The position numbers were made by a program, and so were the translations under genes. The notes under the pieces were generated by a model. The model was not told where the DNA came from. It ran no database searches and worked only from the letters and a program-made list of their open reading frames with translations. From Karalla daura (taxonomy: Eukaryota; Chordata; Actinopteri; Chaetodontiformes; Leiognathidae), in assembly GCA_029224185.1 (NCBI GenBank), contig CM055196.1:11314009-11378008 (forward strand): 64,000 nt of DNA, given 5' to 3'. Positions 28,448-38,486 of this stretch are shown in pieces (position 1 is the first letter of the stretch; every line of letters begins with the position of its first letter).

Positions 28448-31400
28448 GAGTCATGCATTTAACCTAATGAAGCACTCTCCGTTGTCTGTGTCATATCCAA
28501 ACCTGAAGATCACACCATCTTTGAAACAAAAGACAAAGACTATGCATCGGTACGCTCAGGGCGGATGATTTCAGATTTGGATTAATGAAGTCATCTGATG
28601 CGAAGTGAAAGCTGCTGGTTTGAGGGGAAATGTTCGTCTGTGTCATACTGACGGAAAACACAGAGCAGATATGACTTGATTAATTATTGCTAAATGGAAA
28701 CGTGAAAGCAGCTGTGGCACGACTCACATGTGTGAACATGGCAAGTGTTGCTCATTCACAGAGCGAGAAAGAGGAATGCAAAAAATGCGAGAGAGGTAGA
28801 AAGACAGCAAGGGGGGAGATGGAATACTTAAGCCAAAATGAATCTGTGTTTGATTTAAGCCTCTTATAGTAACCATACCCAGCAGCACACACTTCCCTCC
28901 CTCTGCCCTCTCCAACAGCCTTCAAAGAGTCGGGAGGCAAAAGTGGAACATCCACAGCTAACCAAATGCACAGAGGAGGGAGGGGTGGAACAGAAAGATG
29001 TTTTTGTAGTAGTCTGGTACTGAAATATTGATGTACTACAGAGCACAGTTGTGGTTTGATTTCATAATTATATCTAATCTGGAGTCGGAAACAAACAATA
29101 GCATTGAATCCAAATACCTGTCAGCTCCTCAGCAGTCTTCAAACTTCAGTTTTTGCCTGTGCGACGGCTAAAAGTTTGTGTACATTCAGTTTAGCATCAC
29201 AGAGCATCATGACAACTGTGTTCATATTTACTCATCTATTTAATAGCCTTCTTTCTAAATGATGAATTGAATAATAATTCCAGCTCCATTCAGTCCATTT
29301 ACATTTGGCTTTCATTAAGAGTAGGAAACGAGTACAAATGTCAAAGTAAAGGCTAGCTTCTTATACATAAATTACAAGGATCATATAACTGTTATGAACT
29401 GGAGACGTTTCCATGATGAATTCCCTGAATTCTCTGAGAGGTGCTGGAAACAGGCACCAGCAGACCCCTGTGATACTGTTGGGCACAAAACAGATAAGGT
29501 AATGGATGGATGGAAGGACTAGATCATTAGGGACTGATTGACCAAAGCTGAAGGTGGTAGATAACATATTCAGGGGACCTAGAGACAACATGCAGTCCAG
29601 GACTCAAACCCAACCCTCTCGACTTAAAGCCAAATGAGCAAACAAACTAGCTTCCAGGGTATGGCCCGTATAAACAGATAAACGCATGTTTCTTTATATC
29701 AGCATTTTTGTTTCAGGCTGTAAAGTACAGTAGACCGTTATTAAGGAAAATAAAATTGCTAAGAACTTGGACAAGAAGCCTGCAGTGATGTGTTGCAATA
29801 CAAGAACAGTGAACTGCATTTTTCCGCCACACACTGTCTCGTATGTTTTGAGGCGAAGATCAAACGCTCCCTCGGTGTAGAGGAAAGTCTGTTTTGTCAT
29901 AAATTTCGGGCTCCTCGGAAAGAAAGGCAGGCTCTCTTACGGATTATGTTGCCCATTGGAAACGGTTTGAGGGTTATATAAGGCAGATTACTGTGGCACA
30001 CCATCACACCACCGGTGGTTTCACCCATGAATCGGTCAGACACAGACACACTGAGAACACGCGACTGCACTCACACACAGATTAAATGAAGTGGATATGT
30101 GTGCGTGTGTGTGTGTGTGTGTGTGGATTTATGTTCCACATTCTAAAACTTCATAAGAGTGACTTATTACTATTTCACAGTTGGAAATCAATGATCCAGA
30201 GCTGTGCCAAAAAAAGCACAATGTGTCCTCATGAATGCACAGAAAACTATGAGAAAACAATAGAGTGAAAGTGATCAGCGTATGCCATTCAGCGAATACA
30301 ATGATGCAGTGGGCTGCTTTGCAAAGACAAAAAAAAGGATTTGAAGTGAGTGACACAATGATACATGGGTCACAAGAGAATAAATGATGATCCGGCTCCA
30401 GCTCTTTGCCAACACTGTATATTTAAAATATTGATGTAATGGCCCAAGCTCAAGCTTGGTGCTCTGAACTGAGGTCATTGGTAGTCAAGCACAAAATCAG
30501 GCCTATTGATCTGATATGATCCGTCCATGAGATGGAGCTACAGTACGTAACCGAATCCCACATGAGGGCATGTTGTGATGTGATGTGAGAGCCACTGGGA
30601 CCTGGCTTTGCTAAGACACAGGAAAAACGAAATGTTATGGCGCAGAGCTCCTTCCCCTGTGCAATAATATATACCTCCTCCATGAGATTCATTTAACTTT
30701 GCCTAGTTGCAAAACAGAGTGAAATAACAAAAATATGAAAACCATTGATTCTACGGTAGAATAAAGCAGCAAAGTAGACCTGCATCTGCTGCTGCTGCAG
30801 GATTAGCCACCACACGTTATGGAAATCACATCAAGGAGGAAATGCAATGAAGCCTATCATATTTCTGCAGTACAGTCCTTTATGCCTCCAGGCTGAAGCA
30901 GACCTGGATATTGCTGCAGCCTCCGCACGATTTCATCCAACAGCACTCCACATCTTCCCAGGCCCAATTTACACCCTCCAAAAAACACCCAATCACATGA
31001 AATCAAGCAAATGGAAGTGGGAACACAGCAGTTGTATCTGGCTGATTTCAGCCTTGGTCTGGGGCGGCAGGATCCCTCTCAGCACTGAGGGGGAGCTTGC
31101 AGGAAGGCGCAGGCAGCATTTGTCATATTGCATGTCGCAGAGGTCACATCAGAGATGCTGGAGGCTCGGATGGGACATCCCTACATCATTGTTTAGCTAC
31201 ATGCCCTTGCCTGGGCTGGACTCAACAGGGCGTGGGCCTCACACGGAGAATGCGCAAGGCGGGTGCCAGTCGCAACAGCAGACCGAGATCTATTTTTATG
31301 TCAGCTCTTCACATTCCACCTAGGCGAAATGAAATGAGGCTGGAAATATATATAGCCTTTAAAAATATATACATATATTTATTTTAAAAAAGCATCTTTA

Positions 31401-31627
31401 AGGTTAAACCGTAGCAGGAGCAGGCCTGTCAGGATCATCATATTATCTATCACTGTCTCCTGAATGCGCCCCGGTGGTGAAAAGCAACCGCAAGACTGCG
31501 CTTTTCGCTCTTCCAGCGCCATCAAAGTATCCGCATCTCGCCTGACGCCAACTGTGTCTTACCTGCAGCCGGGGGGGGAGAGGGAATGGAAGGTGGAGAG
31601 GGAAAACATCTCAGCCCTGTCCGCCAT
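7913..31627 (-). CDS. mapk8ip2: JNK-interacting protein 2 (JIP2/IB2 scaffold), complete
   Basis: Neuronal scaffold that assembles MLK-MKK7-JNK kinases and binds kinesin light chain. Fourteen coding exons, 5' to 3': 31627-31563, 21004-20899, 15510-15271, 15179-15101, 14395-14294, 13802-11597, 11414-11206, 10257-10182, 9492-9320, 9217-9108, 9007-8885, 8784-8714, 8623-8525, 7985-7913. They join in phase to 1243 aa; human is about 824 aa. The N-terminus MADRAEMFSLSTFHSLSPPG matches IB2. The acidic stretch and JNK-binding motif RPTTLNL (residues 125-131) lie in exon 3. The 2.2-kb exon 6 is Ser/Asp/Glu-rich and disordered-looking, with conserved islands ISSISETELDLTSD and SPWLLSNLVNRMISEGS. An SH3 domain (from about 1020; RFIPRHADELELDVDD) and a PTB domain (about 1095-1235) follow, ending CPTEDIYLE. 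IB2 is preferred over JIP1 because of exon 1, the VADDGYG-free PTB sequence FFQMKNISFCGCHPRNN and the neighbours. Intron 1 is 10.6 kb. Confidence 0.96.
14294..14395 (-). other. Phase-1 cassette-like exon of mapk8ip2
   Basis: A 102-base segment with an acceptor after a CT-rich tract and a donor reading AAAG|gtactc. It is flanked by phase-1 introns on both sides, so it can be included or skipped without changing frame. It encodes 34 residues rich in Ser, Pro, Gly and Gln, starting RLSPTHSCLEDGD. Human IB2 has no obvious counterpart that I recall. The donor is not strong. It may be alternatively spliced or a false exon. Confidence 0.5.
14660..14704. repeat. Perfect inverted repeat, 20-bp arms, 5-base loop
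   Basis: An AATA/GATA-type tetranucleotide tract is followed after GAATG by its exact reverse complement (arms 14660-14679 and 14685-14704). It lies in the mapk8ip2 intron between exons 4 and 5. It probably arose from microsatellite duplication in opposite orientation. Confidence 0.9.
16061..16093. repeat. (TG)n microsatellite
   Basis: Uninterrupted TG dinucleotides in mapk8ip2 intron 2. Confidence 0.95.
17465..17520. repeat. (CA)n microsatellite
   Basis: CA dinucleotides with one AAG interruption, in mapk8ip2 intron 2. Confidence 0.95.
19489..19512. repeat. (CA)n microsatellite
   Basis: Short CA tract in mapk8ip2 intron 2. Confidence 0.9.
22537..24997 (+). pseudogene. Progastricsin (pepsinogen C)-like aspartic protease pseudogene
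   Basis: A decayed intron-containing pepsin-family gene lying antisense in mapk8ip2 intron 1. Pieces occur in the right order. Signal peptide MKVLIHLLGCFVLAD at 22537 is followed by TGA where pepsinogens have Cys. YVDAT and PQSFQVLFDT at about 23103-23176 lead to the first catalytic DTG, read as DTV (GTC at 23177), then a frameshift, then WVDSVFCNSRACSEQ. SLNGVF plus one extra T, then GYDTVN, lies at 23620-23667. LDGILGLSNPSFSSGG with later shifts and MDNMMMSNNLL is at 23887-24106. GVDNNIYQ, an apparent deletion, and GPVTSETYWQVG follow at 24179-24260. An intact exon at 24627-24763 has GWCSQGCQSIVDTG (second catalytic motif). VECSQMNNMPTLSL is at 24943-24997. The last exons (ILGDVF region) were not found. 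The GWC-GCQ-IVDTG pattern and AIGAQQNEY favour gastricsin over pepsin A. Retained introns show it is not a retrocopy. Confidence 0.85.
24418..24530 (+). repeat. Degenerate teleost interspersed repeat, copy 1
   Basis: Resembles the widespread fish element containing 'ccagggtgtattccctgcct' and 'gggctccagcagacc', here in degraded form, directly after a GT microsatellite. It lies within an intron of the progastricsin-like pseudogene. I recognise the element by its consensus and cannot name its family with certainty. Confidence 0.6.
28381..28444. repeat. (CA)n microsatellite
   Basis: Long CA tract with one AAA interruption in mapk8ip2 intron 1. Confidence 0.95.
29425..29520 (+). repeat. Degenerate teleost interspersed repeat, copy 2
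   Basis: Contains 'caccagcagacccctgtgat' and ends in 'aatggatggatgg', the typical end of the fish element also seen at 24418-24530, in the same orientation. Confidence 0.6.
30098..30125. repeat. (GT)n microsatellite
   Basis: Short GT tract in mapk8ip2 intron 1. Confidence 0.9.
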
Positions 31628-32101
31628 CTTCTTCCACTAATGACTCAGAGCGACTGCGGAGAAGCAGGGATGGAGCGCAGTCCATTCACAGAGGCGGCGC
31701 AGAGGCGTCTCTGTCTCTGCAGGCCCCTGGCCGCAAAGCCTTCGATCAGACGAGCCTGCTCCTGCTCCTGCCCAGCACCATCAGCAGCATCAGCACCAGC
31801 AGCACCAGCCGAGCACCCAGGGCAGCGCTGTGCGGGGAGCTGGTGGGGAGGGAGGGGGGATGGAGAGAGCGAGAGAGAGAGAGGGGTGGGGGGTGTTTGT
31901 ATCGGAGGCAGGAAATGATATTCGGAGATGGAGATGGAGATCGCAATCCTGTCGTCCACGCGAGGCAAGCGTGCGTCCGCAGTCCGTGTTGTTCTATTCC
32001 CCCTCCACCTCCTTCTCCTCTTTCTCCTCCTCCTCCTCTACTCTAAATGTCTGCTGCTGTGATGCTGCCCGCACAGGCCAGCAGTGCGGAGACAGGCGGA
32101 G

Positions 32102-32110
<9 letters not shown>
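31440..32110 (-). promoter_or_regulatory. CpG-rich promoter / 5' UTR region of mapk8ip2
   Basis: GC content and CpG frequency rise sharply around and upstream of the mapk8ip2 start codon (31625-31627), compared with AT-rich sequence on both sides. No TATA box was seen near the start. This fits a CpG-island promoter. Runs of CAGCAC and GGAGAGAG make the open frames in this patch low-complexity and unlikely to be genes. Confidence 0.55.

Positions 32111-32166
<56 letters not shown>
32107..32166. repeat. Long (GT)n microsatellite
   Basis: About 30 GT units, nearly pure, immediately upstream of the mapk8ip2 CpG-rich region. Confidence 0.97.
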
Positions 32167-32169
<3 letters not shown>

Positions 32170-32689
32170 TTTTGGTCCAAATCTCGGTCTGGGGACCAAG
32201 TAATAAACAAAATATGTATTAAAGTCATTCTGTGTTGTATGGAGCTAATGATCACATGGAAAAAAAATGCAGCAAAATCTACCCCTAAATCTAGTAGAAT
32301 CGACTACCACTATTTAATAAAAAGCATTAATCCATACTTCTCGTAGTGGTTTTATGGTCACTGTTGTTGCTATTGTTTTTGTTGTTTTTGTTTTGTTGCC
32401 GTTGTTCTTTTCTCTTATTTCTACCCACTCTCTGTCCCCCGGTCCCGTCTGATCAACTAATCCATTTGTTACCAAATAATGCTGAATAGTATCAGGATAT
32501 GAATTACTGATAGATAGTTGGACAACTTATTTATACAGCTGCACTTTGTTTTAGTGATGGGTGCAGAAAATATATAGACTCAGTTTTTATTACACTGGAT
32601 CATACTACATAGTCCACGGAATACTGAAATGTAATTGAGTATTTCAAGTATAAGATGCATTGTCTTACCCACTTTGTGCCAGTGGTATG

Positions 32690-32945
32690 TATTTCCTGGA
32701 GCCTGTCTCTAACACACACTGAAGGCAGGACATACACCCTGGACAGATGACCAGACAATCACGATGCGCACGCGCACACGCACACGCACACACACACGCC
32801 ATTTACTCCCACACTCACTCCCAGGGGCAATTTAGAGTCTCCAATCATCCTAAAGATGCATGTTTTTGGACTGTGGGAGGAATCTGGGCTACCAGGAGAT
32901 TAACCACGCAGACACAAGGAGGACATGCAAACTGTTGGTTCAAGT
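32690..32945 (-). repeat. Teleost interspersed repeat, copy 3 (best preserved)
   Basis: Contains 'gcaatttagagtctccaatc', 'gcatgtttttggactgtgg' and 'aggacatgcaaact', the core of an element common across fish genomes. An internal CA/CG-rich simple repeat lies at 32765-32798. Its orientation is opposite to the copies at 24418 and 29425. Confidence 0.75.
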
Positions 32946-34104
32946 CCTCTTCTCACATGATTGCTAATCAGACTCGTGTTCACACTGAAACTGATGTTTT
33001 ATTAATAAGAGCCCACACATATACTGCTGGTGTCATTCATCCCGACCCTGTGTCCCAAAAGCACATATCTGAGGCACTATGAAATGAATAACGGAAAAGA
33101 GGCAGAAACCAGTGGAGTCCAGGGCAACAGGAAATGAATACGAGCATCAGTATACAGAGAGCATGGGGGAGATGTGGCATGCAGTTGAAGAAACAAAGGA
33201 TACAAACAAAATGCAGAAAGAGAATTTCCAACATCATTAAATGTAAAATACATTATATGTCATACAAAATGTCTCCTGTGTTTTGGTTTTACACAGTTGG
33301 TAAAAAATACAGTATACAGAGCTTTGAGCATTATATTGTGTTTATTTCCCAATGTTTGTTTGGGCATACAACGTTTTTCTTTCTTAGTTGAGTCATACAA
33401 CACAAATAGTGCGGGCTTGTTTTTCTCGAGAAAACACTAGAACATGCATCATATTTGTTATCAATTTCGCATATCTTGCATTAGGAATGAATATAGCCTA
33501 TCAGGGCACATCGTGAGTTCCCAATTCTATCGATTCTATATCTCGGCCGCAATGAGCATGCACAGGGTGGGAACTGTTCACTGCGTGTGGTGCTGAAGTG
33601 TGCCCTAATTTGTACTTTAGCGGTGTGCCACATGGGGGCGCTAAACACTGTCTCAGGTGGTGAATAAACCTGAGGCGCCTGAGGCAGAACAAGCGCATCA
33701 GTCCTACCCTGTACCACTGGACTTTCCCTTCCTTCCGGGATTGGTTGTTGTAATATATATTGACTGACATTAAATCATCATCCATTCGATCTGAAGTATT
33801 GTGTTCAGTGTTCAGTAATCATACAACGTCATGGCCTGCCCAGTCCAGTGAATGACAAACACTTCTACAGTTGCATTTTTATTTTCAGTGGGAGAATTTA
33901 CAGTCTATGAGCTAGACACATCTGGTCTGCATGTAACATTTATGACCACTCAGGTGGCAGTGTGGCATGTCTTGTTCCTTCCTTTTTATTGTGTTTGGAA
34001 TACGTCATATTTTGATAACATTTAATGACTGTTCCTTGTTTGAAGTAAGCTATTAACAAGAAGTAAGAGAATAATATAAAGGTGTTTGTGAACTCATGAG
34101 AACA
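32946..34104. other. Intergenic sequence between mapk8ip2 and the ZP3-type gene
   Basis: AT-rich sequence with no recognisable exon, RNA gene or named repeat. Open frames are short and lack family motifs. Confidence 0.5.
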
Positions 34105-34110
34105 TTTATT
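34105..34110 (-). promoter_or_regulatory. Polyadenylation signal of the ZP3-type gene
   Basis: Minus-strand AATAAA, 31 bases past the stop codon, implying a very short 3' UTR. This is typical of fish egg-coat genes. Confidence 0.75.
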
Positions 34111-34141
34111 TCGATGGTCGTAGCGATGGTAGACGGTTGAG

Positions 34142-36117
34142 TTACAGGACCTTCTCTTGAACGGGGATGGGACCCAAAGTGACATCACCTTCCCATTCCA
34201 AAACTATGGAAGAAAAACAAAGCAAATGGTGAGATGTTTGCTCATTGAGATTGTATTGGCATAATATCAGCTCTGACTGCTCTGGTTTACTTTTTAAAAA
34301 ACTGCACGCTTTTCTTTTTTTTTTTTACATACCTTCTTTTTGGGACACATCCCGCACCTTCCTACTACCACTGCTGCCACCCCAGGATCCACCAGTTCCA
34401 ACACTAGGTTCAGCAAGACCACCAGTTGATGAGCCAAATGAACCACTATCACAGGTATTACAAGATGGATGAACTCCGCTGGCCTCCCTCCATCTGAAAG
34501 GTGGAAGTTGGAAAGTATCAGTTCTCCACACGTTTTCCTACAGCAATCCCAGACACCCATGCACACCCACCCATCAATGTAGGAACAAGCTCTGTGTCCC
34601 TCATCAATAGGAACGGAAGCTGAGGATGCTCTCAGGTGACAGGTAATGTAGAGCTGTTGGCATATTGAAGATTTGTACTGTTGTTAGAGGCAATTTTTTT
34701 CTGCTCGCGCTCTTAAACTGCTTTAATCCCAGTCATAACACTCACCAGTCCACTGTCAGCGTTCTGGAACCTGAAGGCCTCCAGCTGGAACTGAAGTTTG
34801 TGTTCGGCAGTGCGATCCAAGAACTTGGAGTTAGAGCCTGTGACCCTTGCATCAACCATACACCTTCACGCAGGGAAGAAAATGTGCAAAAGTAATGTTA
34901 AAGATGGATTAATTCCCCCTGAATGAAACAACTTTGGTGAGGTTATTAAAATCCTCTACCCATTGTTCTCGATGAAGGCATATCTGGGGTTTGAGTTCGT
35001 GTCAGTTGAAAGAGTGGCCACACAACTGTCCACATAAACACGGAGCGGCACATGGAAGAACTGCATGACAGTAGCCTCAATATTAATCATGTCTCCCAGG
35101 AAGTATTGGTGGATTGGCCTCTCATACTGCCAGTCCTCTGCAAAAAGAAAGCAGAATTAAGCAGTTCTGAAGAAACAGAAAACAATATGGAAAAGTGTAA
35201 AAATGGACTCACCCATCATGAGTTTCAGGGTGAAGTACAAGAACTCCTCAGCCACCTTGACAGCGGAGAATGGCACCCACACGGGGTCAAGAGGAAGACT
35301 GCTCACATTGTGCTTCCTAAAGGAATTAAAACGTTTCTTAAACTTCAGAAAACTGAAATCATTCTCAGGTTTACTATCACCGTTGTTGGATTGTGCTCGG
35401 GTAATTTTGTTTTTCACTGATCTTGGTACCTGGGATAGTGGCATTCCACAATGACAGCAGCTTGGGTTGTCCTCACCACAGGGGAGCCGCCCAGAGGTTG
35501 GGGATTGTAGTTCAGAGTGAAGGTGTAGATTAGAAACTCATCGGTATACTAAAAGAAATAAATTCATAGTTCTATGAAATGGCACTGCATGTTAACCTTA
35601 CTTCTAGTCAATATGGAGTATGTATATTTTTCAGTGACTGACGTACCCTCCGTGTGCTGCCACATTCGTGCAGCTCAGGCTCGAAGATCAGCACTTGATT
35701 ATGGGTGTCCTCTGCAATAGCACCACAGTCTCCCAGCAGAAGGTCGGCAGGATTGACCAACTGACCAGTCAAAAACATGTCCTTCATGACCTCCACGTGA
35801 GCATCCTTCTCTCTGCACGTCACAGCAACGGTCGCAGCAGCAACGGGATGCCTCAGCTCAAAGGGCACCTCGGGCTTGGGCTCAGGCTTGGGGTCCTCAG
35901 GATATGTCCAGGTGAGTGGTTTCTCAAATGTCTGCTTTGACTGCTGGGGTTCTGAAGGAACCTGCTTGCTGGGCTCCTGCCTCACAGGTGGCCTTGGCTG
36001 TGGTGGTGGGTACACGGGTTTGGAGGGCTTGTAGCGACCCTCGTCCCACTGAGCGTCGCAGAAGCTGCCAAGCAAGGCCAGTGCCACGAGGCACAGCGCA
36101 CCGCACTTCATCACCAT
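34142..36117 (-). CDS. zp3: Zona pellucida sperm-binding protein 3-like egg-coat protein, complete
   Basis: Structural glycoprotein of the egg envelope (chorion). Eight exons, 5' to 3': 36117-35647, 35548-35430, 35316-35213, 35137-34960, 34863-34746, 34653-34571, 34493-34333, 34203-34142. They join in phase to 431 aa. A signal peptide (residues 1-22) is followed by a Pro/Gln-rich segment (about 28-85). A ZP domain starts near residue 95 (VAVTCREKDAHVEV) and continues through VVRTTQAAVIVECHYP, LPLDPVWVPFSAVK, YVDSCVATLS and LYITCHLRASSAS. RKVR in exon 7 is a candidate furin-type site. The protein ends GDVTLGPIPVQEKVL with no membrane anchor, as in fish choriogenins that are secreted and assembled at the oocyte. 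The start is the ATG at 36117; the frame extends upstream only through a GTG. It is head to head with the ZPB-type gene. Which fish zp3 paralogue it is cannot be told from here. Confidence 0.94.
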
Positions 36118-36186
36118 GGCTTCACAACAACGAGTGATCTGCACTGTTCACAAGGTGCTGTAGGTAAGGCTGAAACGTCAGCCTGC

Positions 36187-36193
36187 TTTTATA
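36187..36193 (-). promoter_or_regulatory. TATA box of the ZP3-type gene
   Basis: Minus-strand TATAAAA about 70 bases before the ATG, predicting transcription start near 36160 and a 5' UTR of about 40 bases. Confidence 0.7.
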
Positions 36194-36510
36194 ATACAGT
36201 GAGTGTGTTTACTCCCATTCCCTCCCCTTCTAAAGGACAGCCCTCACTAGAGCCCAGGAGTGTTAACATTAGTCAATAAGATCGCTGCAGCTGCAGACTA
36301 ACAGTGTTGCCTATCTTCACCTGGATTTAGGTCATTTATTATTTTATTACATCACATGTCTGTGTGACAAATCCAAAATGCTACTAGTGCATTAAAGTAC
36401 ATAATTGCACTAACACAAATAAAGTTAGATAAATTACAACAAATTAGAAAACTACTATTACATTTTATTCACTTGCGTAAGCAAATAAACTCTCGTAATC
36501 TGCACCAAGT

Positions 36511-36523
36511 GGTCAGGCTGGCC
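36511..36523. promoter_or_regulatory. Estrogen-response-like palindrome near the ZP3-type gene
   Basis: GGTCAggcTGGCC differs from the consensus GGTCAnnnTGACC at one position. It lies 394 bases upstream of the zp3 start codon. Choriogenins of many fishes are estrogen-induced in liver, so this is a reasonable candidate. It is a motif match only. Confidence 0.4.
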
Positions 36524-38076
36524 CTGGGTTAGGTCCTCCTGCCCTCAAAAAGGCATGTCAGACCTTGTATTTTGGCCAAAATACATTTTGTAGGCTACAA
36601 ATCAATATGACTTCAGCCTGTACTAAATGAGATCAACATTAAGGCAAAAATCATAGACATCTTTCACCTGTAAGTCATGAAAAATCCTAATATACTACAT
36701 GAAAACAGTTAATTCAGGCATTATCAGGTAGAGATATGATTAGACAATATATTTATGAATTAAAGCCCTTAATTACTCTTCATTGTCCTTGAGTTAGATG
36801 AGCTTTCTCAAGAATCTTTATCGCAGCCTGTCTGTCTGACAGAATAGAAAAATTAGCTTATCCTTGTTACAACAGAAACAAAAAGAAAGACATAAGATCA
36901 AGCGAAGGGCTTATAAAATTGTCTCTTCAGGAAACACTGGGACTTGGAAGTCTTGGTGTAAGTGAACAAGAACGGATAAGATTCTTCTTTTTTAATTTTG
37001 CCAAATTAATGCTGTCATGATCAAAGTACACAAGTGTTTGATTCAGAGTTTCATTACTTACAGGATGTAAGGTCTCCTCAGGTACTCTGATGCTGGTATT
37101 CCTGAATAAGCCCATTAAACTAGTTAAACTCATAGCTGACTCTCTCCAGGACTTTGGAGCCCCATGACAGATTACAGGAAATCTACAAACATTTTTAAAG
37201 AAGGTTAAAGCAGAGCTTCTAATTAATGAAGCCCTGCAAGTCAGTGTAGCACAATTTTTTGTTTTCAACAGAAAATCACCTGCACACATAATAAGTAGAC
37301 ATAAGAGAGGAATACATTTTTTTGAGATGTTGCTAATGTCCTTGCAAATATATAATTTGAATGGAGGAAATACTGAAATGAAAAGATACATATATCACCA
37401 AAAAAAGAGAACATCAGAAAATGTTAGTAATTGAAAATGAAAGCTGGACTCTAAACATCAAAATCTGCACAGACTTAAGGACCAGATTACCAGTTTATTG
37501 TGTACAGAAAATGCAACAAAAGTTGAATGAACAGAGACTATACAAGGTAGAGACTTTTTTAGGAATTTAATTAGATTCATTATTATGGATACATCCAAAA
37601 ATTGTTTGTAATGAATTCTGTAACTGAGGATGTGAATTTCTGTAGCATTATTATTCAAATTTTCTTATCTTACTAAAAACACTGCTCATGAATAATGATA
37701 AACTCACAAACTCTCTCTCGGAGTGTAATGGTCAACTCACTATCTACTCGACTATCTACTCTACTTCTCACACCTTCACACTTCTTTGCCCATCAATGTG
37801 AAAAAATGAAATAGTTCATTTTTGTTTACAGTCCTGAGTCCATTGATCACTCTTTTTTTTCCCTTTTTTTGCTGAATGGAGCTAAATTGCATTTATGCTT
37901 ATCACCAGTATCCGTATTTATCATTTAAACTTGTTTTCATTTGTCATAAATGAATGACTTTGATTGCCGTTAATGTGTCATGAGTGTCTAGTAAAGTTGT
38001 TGCCAATACACATAACGATAAAATACCGCTGTTTGTTTTGTCTAACTGTGCTTCATGGTGGCACCATGACTCTGTA

Positions 38077-38089
38077 GGTCACTCAGACC
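38077..38089. promoter_or_regulatory. Estrogen-response-like palindrome near the ZPB-type gene
   Basis: GGTCActcAGACC differs from GGTCAnnnTGACC at one position. It lies about 400 bases upstream of the ZPB start codon, nearly mirror-symmetric with the site at 36511-36523. Confidence 0.4.
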
Positions 38090-38409
38090 CTGTGAAGGCT
38101 TTTGCTTTGTGATTGTTCAAACAAGCTAGAATCATTCAAGATCACTGACAAACATGCATGCATCTATGTGATAGTGGGCAATACATTTTATATACATCCA
38201 GTATTAAGTTTATTTAAGGATTGTATTCTGTTTAAAATGAGTATTTCTCAATACACTGAAATTGCAGCCATTTGTTATCTTTTTTTTTCTATTACCTTTA
38301 ATCTCTCCAGTGACACACCAAAGACCAACCAGGAACTGGGATGTTTGATTGGCAGCTTTAGACAGCAAATAGGACACAAGTTACTGACAAGCTGGCTTTA
38401 TGAATGCCT

Positions 38410-38415
38410 TATAAA
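38410..38415 (+). promoter_or_regulatory. TATA box of the ZPB-type gene
   Basis: TATAAA 77 bases before the ATG at 38487, at nearly the same spacing as the TATA box of the divergent zp3 gene. Confidence 0.7.
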
Positions 38416-38486
38416 TGTCAGCACATTTTCCTCACATTTTTCACAGACTCTGGTGGTCCTTGTGAGTCACCCTGAGCTGTGAGACC

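Larger units (their letters stand above)
25000..31562 (-). other. Remainder of mapk8ip2 intron 1
   Basis: About 6.5 kb with no recognisable exon on either strand. It holds AT-rich sequence, a CA microsatellite (28381-28444), a GT microsatellite (30098-30125) and one degraded interspersed repeat (29425-29520). Open frames here are short and show no familiar motifs. The terminal exons expected for the progastricsin-like pseudogene were looked for here and not seen. Confidence 0.5.
36118..38486. other. Shared divergent promoter region of the two ZP genes
   Basis: 2.37 kb separating the start codons of two oppositely oriented egg-coat genes. It is AT-rich in the middle, with TATA boxes close to each gene and ERE-like palindromes about 400 bp from each start codon (listed separately). 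A 154-codon minus-strand frame at 36927-37391 lacks recognisable motifs and is probably chance. Confidence 0.6.

Noticed and set aside
31586..32346. Overlapping open frames on both strands near the mapk8ip2 start
   Set aside because: They run through CAG/GGAGAG low-complexity sequence and a GT microsatellite in a CpG-rich promoter. No real protein features were seen.
36118..36144. N-terminal extension of the ZP3-type protein from 36144
   Set aside because: The first codon there is GTG. The ATG at 36117 directly opens a signal peptide and lies at the expected distance from the TATA box.
36927..37391. 154-codon minus-strand open frame between the two ZP genes
   Set aside because: It starts with no known domain and is AT-rich. 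It has no splice or promoter context and no recognisable similarity, so it is probably a chance frame.
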